A stretch of 64,000 nt of DNA. Source: Ligustrum vulgare (lineage: Eukaryota; Streptophyta; Magnoliopsida; Lamiales; Oleaceae). Positions 59,248-64,000 of this stretch are shown here, piece after piece. The position numbers and the translations under genes are program-made. The notes under the pieces were generated by a model. It saw nothing but the letters and a program-made list of their open reading frames with translations. It was not told where the DNA came from and did not search any database. Numbering within the stretch: position 1 is the first letter of the stretch; every line of letters begins with the position of its first letter. The stretch spans positions 23,504,139 through 23,568,138 of the forward strand of contig OY743168.1 of the NCBI GenBank assembly GCA_963555705.1, in the 5' to 3' direction.

Positions 59248-60720
59248 TGGTATTAGAGCCTAAACTTGATCGTTAATCCCAATTTCATTTAAACGAGTCA
59301 AGCGCTGTCAGCTCTTCTTACTTTGATGATAGTAATTATAACTACTGGAAGGTTAGGATGAGAGACTTTTTTTAAAATCAATAGATGAACAAGTTTGATG
59401 TAATGTTATTAAGGGTTGTACAAGCCATCTACCATCATTACAGGTGTAGTAACGCCAACTGACATAGCCAATTGGACTATGAATGAGTCGGGTGAGTGTA
59501 AATGAGATAGCAAAGTTATCCATGCCATCTTTAGGGATAATTCTCCAGAAGAGTTCAAACATGTGTGTGCATGAATCCGTGAAAGAAAGTTGAGATATAT
59601 TAGAGACCTTATACAAGAGAACTAAAACTATTTAGAACTCTAAACTACAAATTTTGACCTAGTGTTTGGAAGTAGGATGTTGGATGATGAATCTTTTGAT
59701 GATTTTATGCTAAATTGAATGATATATTCAATTTCGCTTCATTCTAGAAGAGAGAATTCCTGAAATCAAAATTGTTAGAAAAGTATTAAGGTCCCTATCT
59801 AAAAGGTTTAGACCTAAGGTAACTAATGAGAAAATCAAATACTTAGATTCTATTAAATAGTTGATATCTCCAAACTTATGAATTGACTCTATCTCATATG
59901 AAGAAAATAAGTCTATTATTTTAAATGCAACTATAAATGAAGATAATGACACTACATATGATGCGAGCTAAATATGAAGAGAGAGACTAATTTGTTAGGA
60001 AACTCAAGAAAGTTTTTGGAATAAAAATAAGAAACCTCAAATAAAACACAAGGGTCATTTTAGTAAATTCAGGAAAGATAGAGGAGAAAAGAAAAACCTA
60101 GGGATGACTGGAAGAAGTCTCAAACTGTTAGGTGTCATGAATGTCAGGTATCTGAACATGTGAGATCTGAGTGTCCTAATTTTAATAAAACCCGAGGTAA
60201 AGCCTTGAACACTACTCCGATCTGGATAAGGTTTCAAACCAAATGACTTTCACTTCTGTAGTTAAGAGTGAGCCTGTGGAGAAGAATGAGAGACGTCTAA
60301 ACATAGACGAGGATTGTGACTAGCTGTTTGATGAGTGCCTTAAGATGAATATGGTGAATACTCTACTTTGAAGAAACGAAATAATCTAAAGTTAGAAAAT
60401 AAGAGCTTAATAGTCAATCTTAGGAGTTAACTAGAATATTGAATGAATTAAGAGATGAGAAAGAATCCTTACAAATTAAGGTTAAGAATCTTATGAGTGA
60501 TACTGAGAAATCTAGTGTCCAACTTCAATTTTTTTTAGTGGAACAAAGAAGCTGGACAACATCTTATGATTGAAAAAACCTGCATGGAATCAGGGAGGTT
60601 TAGGCTATAAGAAATCTAGTTCTCAAACTACTTCAACGTCTAAAACCATGTTTGTTCCTACCTCTTTGCAACATAGTTTCCTTGAACTAAGGTTCAAACC
60701 TTGAGATCTAGAGCTTCTCC
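59248..60720 (+). pseudogene. Sire/Maximus-type Ty1-copia gag remnant with primer site
   Basis: A TGGTATTAGAGCC primer site (59248-59260, initiator tRNA-Met type, one change) follows an LTR-like end. Downstream, in shifting frames on +, come FDDSNYNYWKVRMRDFF, LNDIFNFAFILEERIPEIKI VRKVLRSL-like gag helices, a single CCHC zinc knuckle CHECQVSEHVRSEC (60133-60177) and KRNNLKLENKSLIVNL. These are features of Sire-type copia gag. Stops and frameshifts are frequent and the pol genes are absent, so this is a 5' fragment. Confidence 0.7.
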
Positions 60721-61492
60721 TAGATTCATTCTCGTGTGTCACAATTGAACTAGTTACGTCACATTAGATTTAGATGTCCCAAACTATTGACTAGGTATGA
60801 CAACTAGGGCACCCCTTCTCAAATTCTAGGTCTAACTAATCAAATCAGTAACTTGACTGAATTGTTGACTTATTTGGTTAAGATTACATCTTTTTCCAAG
60901 AAGATTGGGTCAAAAAGAGTGTGCAGTCTCTGGTAAGAATGGATGGAATCCATATGTTCTTCAAATGCAATGAAATAAAAGGTTTTGGGATTGTGTGATA
61001 CAAAAAAGTTAGGATAAAGTTAATGAAAAAGGAAAGGTTTTGGATTTTTGTTGAAATTATTCCTAATTTCAATTTAAATTTGAAAAACTTTCGTACTTTT
61101 TTTTTTTGGCATGATTAAAAAAATAATAATAAAAAATCACTTTTTTAAAAGTTATTTACGTCATTATTAGTCTACTTTAATTCTTAATTAATAATTTTCA
61201 ATAATTTTTTATGTTGACAATTGATATTCCCATATATAAAATTTTCTCTCGAGATTGACTATAATATTTTTTGTACAAATCAATAATATATTTATGAAGG
61301 ACGCAAATAAGGTAAAAACAAGATACATCTCGAATAACAATTAAAAATGCACTAAGTATCTCTATCTTCTACATGATCTAGTGTTTTTCATTATAATGTA
61401 CTAATCTACGTCAAACATCTCAAAAATAATATAGATTACAGACTTAATGATGATCAAGCATCAAAATGGAACAAGTTAATAATAAACAATCA
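60721..61492. other. Decayed retroelement tail and AT-rich DNA
   Basis: Up to about 61080 some copia-like sequence may continue; beyond that nothing is recognised. Confidence 0.3.
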
Positions 61493-62189
61493 ATAGGGAT
61501 GGCAAACGGGCCGGACAGTTCGGGAGTTCGCGAGCTCGGTTCGGTTCGTTTAAAGTTCGGCTCAGCTCGTTAAAAAAGAGAATTGGGCTTGGACCGGACC
61601 AAAAATTTGGGTGTTGGAAAGTTCAGGTTCGGCTAGTGAAATTCGTGGACCAGTTCGTAGACTAGTCCAACGGACTGCGAAATGGGCCGGCTCGTTTCCG
61701 TGTCTGCTTTTTTAAATTTTTTTTTTTTTTTTCAATTCAACTCTATAAATACCTCATTTTTCATACAAATTTTACACAATTCTCTCAATTCTATTTACAA
61801 AAAATTACACTACTCTCTAGTCTATATTCTATCAATTCTCAAGTTCAACAGTTCAAGCGATCAACTCTCAATTGCAATCTTCAACTTCAAGTGCTCTAAA
61901 TATTTCATATTTTCATACAATATTCTATATTGTCTCAAATTTCATATTTCATTTTCATTTCAAAATTTTCAATTCAATTATTTCTTATAAAAAAAAAAAA
62001 TTATATACGAGCCCGCCCACGAGCGGGCCCGTCGTGGACCAACAAGCCAACGAGTCGGACTTGGGCCGGCTTTGTGGGAGACGAGCCAGCTCGGACCATC
62101 TCCCCACGAGCCGGCCCATTTCCGGCTCATGGATCGGACTTGGACTTCGATCAAACGGGTCGAGCCGGGCTATTTGACATCCCTACATC
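61493..62189. mobile_element. Non-autonomous hAT element, 697 bp
   Basis: An exact 8-bp duplication AACAATCA lies at 61485-61492 and 62190-62197. The ends ATAGGGATGGCAAACGGG and, inverse, TAGGGATGTCAAATAGCC match the family of the 1076-4332 element. The subterminal CGAGCC/GGCTCG repeats are at both ends, and the AT-rich core has no transposase. Its length equals that of the 697-bp tandem unit by coincidence. Confidence 0.8.
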
Positions 62190-62197
62190 AACAATCA

Positions 62198-62971
62198 CAA
62201 GAATTTGAAGGAAAAATGAGCAATTAATTAATCAAAGAAATAAGAAGGTTTTATCATTTTCATAACATCAAGAAGTTTAGTCGAGCATGGTTGAATAACA
62301 AAAACACATTTTGTGCTAGAATATATCATTGAAATTTGATTCTCCATATCCCTACGTGAATTAAAATAAGAGTATTTACACATATTTTTTTGACATTTTT
62401 TGGTGATATGCTAATGTATCATCTCGGCATTGGTTGATTTCGAGGTGGGTCAACCTCGGCATCAACCAACACCGAGGTAACTTCGGAAATGTCACTTAAA
62501 CATGTTCATCTAGAAATTTTGTTAAAATAATTCTAAATCAAAACGCATTCAAGTTTTAAGAATCTTATTAATGACCTTGATTATCATAAAATACTTAGCT
62601 GTTTCTATCCAAATGACCAGATTTTATTATGTGGTCTAAATCTATAATCTACCTATCAATTTTTCACCAAATTACTAAGGGTTAATTTTAGTAACGATCA
62701 CCGAAATTTCATCAAAATTGCAAAACGTCACTAAAGTTTGATATTTACACCAACGCTCACCTCAAGTTTTATCAAACTTTCAAAACAGTCACTGAAGTTT
62801 GAAACTTACATCAAAAGTCATTCAAGTTTGCATGAATAAAGTTCATGAAGGAAATAATCGGATCTTGCACCAAGATTCTTCTTCTTCAATTTCAAAATTT
62901 TAAAATCCTAACTTATTGTTATTTCATCTCGAAGTTCTCTGTATTTCTCTATAAATTTGTCTTTTAAAATG

Positions 62972-62972
<1 letters not shown>
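62198..62972. other. AT-rich DNA with a Mutator-like TIR fragment at about 62690-62870
   Basis: AGGGTTAATTTTAGTAACGATCACCGAAATTTCATC and the following CACTGAAGTTTGAAAC motifs resemble one TIR of the 20379-21639 element. No second end is found. The rest is unremarkable. Confidence 0.35.

Positions 62973-63048
<76 letters not shown>
62973..63048. repeat. (AT)n microsatellite, 38 units
   Basis: The longest uninterrupted AT run of the window. 63049-63494 holds nothing recognised. Confidence 0.95.
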
Positions 63049-63051
<3 letters not shown>

Positions 63052-63494
63052 GTCTATAATAACTCTAAAAGGAATTCTAAAACGTATCCTATTCCCAAGT
63101 GGAATTTGAGTATAGGAAGGGAACTAACCTGCTTAAATTTCTTTCATTTCAATTCTGTGCACTTTGGTCCTCCAACAAGAAGAACAAGAAGCTCCAAGTC
63201 CTTTTTTATTTGCATGGAAGATCCTCAAACTTCAAGACTTGAATATTTTGGTCTTCTATTCTTCAATTTCATAGTTTCAATCTGATTACATCCAAACTCG
63301 TCTAATACGAATTATCTCCGAAATCAACCACAAAATAAGCAAAATTAAGTACGTAATAACTATAACACTTTCAAAAGCCCATTTTGAAGGCTCACGTAAG
63401 TGTAAAATTAAAAGCTCTTAATCTTGCTTTGTTCTTATTAAAAAATCCACGGTCGTGCTTTTACCTTGTATGCCCATTTATTGCCGATCACATC

Positions 63495-64000
63495 TGTAAC
63501 GACCCGGGTCCCACTTAACGAGCTGTCCCGACCGTTAAATGACGGCGTACTGTCCCCACCGTACCAACACGAGTCTTTTCAGCATGCTTTGTCCTCACTC
63601 GCACGCTCCCGGAGAAAATTTCCCAGGAGGTCACCCATCCCAGAATTTCTCCAAGCCAAACACGCTTAACTTTGGAGTTTCTAACGATGGACTTCCGAAA
63701 AAGAAGGTGCACCTTGTTGGTATGAGTAGTACCTATCATTTCTTTTTAACTTTTCTTAGTCGGGGTATTACAATCACACCCTGTTAGACTCGCGACGTCC
63801 TCGTCGCGCTTAACCCATCTGAGGATCTGTTGCCAGATGTTGGGATTCTAGAGGTGGCTCCCGCCCTATGGCGTAGCACTTAGTTCCCGATTTCCGGCTG
63901 GCGGCCGTCTCTGATACTATTTGTAACGACCCGGGTCCCACTTAACGGGCTGTCCCGACCGTTAGATGATGGCGTACTGTCCCCACCGTACCAACATGAG
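63495..64000 (-). mobile_element. Cassandra-type TRIM retrotransposon, cut by the window end
   Basis: A 278-bp LTR (63495-63772) begins TGTAACGACCCGGG and ends TATTACA on +; a second copy starts at 63922 and runs off the window. The 149-bp interior carries, on the minus strand next to the second LTR, AGTATCAGAG, close to the initiator tRNA-Met primer site. Inside the LTR the minus strand reads GTTAAGCGTGTTTGGCTTGG and GGGATGGGTGACCTCCTGGG, matching the internal promoter part of plant 5S rRNA. Cassandra elements are the TRIMs defined by such 5S-derived LTRs. There is no coding capacity; transcription would be by RNA polymerase III. Confidence 0.85.
63600..63690 (-). ncRNA. 5S rRNA-derived segment of the Cassandra LTR (not a 5S gene)
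   Basis: 5S-like blocks including the A-box/C-box region are recognisable on the minus strand, but the 5' part of 5S and the flanks differ. It functions, in known relatives, as the LTR promoter rather than as ribosomal RNA. Confidence 0.7.

Noticed and set aside
63600..63690. A genuine 5S rRNA gene
   Set aside because: Only part of 5S is present, it is diverged, and it lies within duplicated LTRs of a TRIM element.

Overview
This window reads as plant nuclear DNA, probably from a dicot; the species cannot be told from the sequence. The evidence is GT-AG spliced genes, a nuclear gene for a mitochondrial ribosomal protein with a telo-box at its start, and a dense mix of plant transposons (hAT, Mutator-like, Tourist-type MITEs, Helitron ends, Ty1-copia, Ty3-gypsy/Athila, Cassandra). 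It is gene-poor. Only two host genes look real: the last two exons of an unrecognised membrane-protein gene (287-4920, + strand) and a complete four-exon gene for mitochondrial small-subunit protein mS35 (24735-28660, - strand). A third, an ATL-type RING-H2 gene (18610-19158), is a frameshifted remnant cut off before the RING domain.

Layout. 1-5000: end of the first gene, whose last intron carries a 3.26 kb hAT element with a broken transposase and a nested Tourist MITE. 5000-9900: a short hAT, two long-TIR elements, and a 1.87 kb solo LTR nested in the second. 9900-18000: AT-rich DNA with Helitron ends and diverged duplications, then four head-to-tail copies of a 697-bp unit. 18600-24000: RING-H2 pseudogene, MITEs, a Mutator-like element with long TIRs and a 10-bp target duplication, and a solo LTR. 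24700-28700: mS35. 29400-32000: LINE fragment and hAT elements. 32300-35544: a 3.2 kb LTR with primer-binding site (- strand).

35545-37440 is the most interesting part: an endogenous geminivirus-like element. It keeps the viral order: the C-terminal half of Rep (broken), overlapping TrAP and REn frames on +, and a convergent coat-protein frame on -. TrAP, REn and CP are uninterrupted. Rep has a frameshift, a changed Walker A residue and no N-terminal half. The 3.2 kb LTR abuts the Rep fragment directly. On the other side lies a fossil Ty1-copia element (about 37480-44116), itself interrupted by a young 3.0 kb LTR element (39876-42885) that encodes only a Lys/Glu-rich protein.

44227-55694 is an Athila-type Ty3-gypsy element (- strand) with both LTRs, a tRNA-Asp-type primer site, frameshifted gag-pol and a nested solo LTR. 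It sits inside an older ~262-bp tandem array. 56000-64000 holds more hAT elements, a decayed Sire-type copia gag, and at the very end a Cassandra TRIM whose LTRs contain 5S rRNA-like sequence.

No operon-like organisation, CRISPR array, rRNA gene or convincing tRNA gene is present. Identifications rest on reading motifs and translated frames; no database search was possible.
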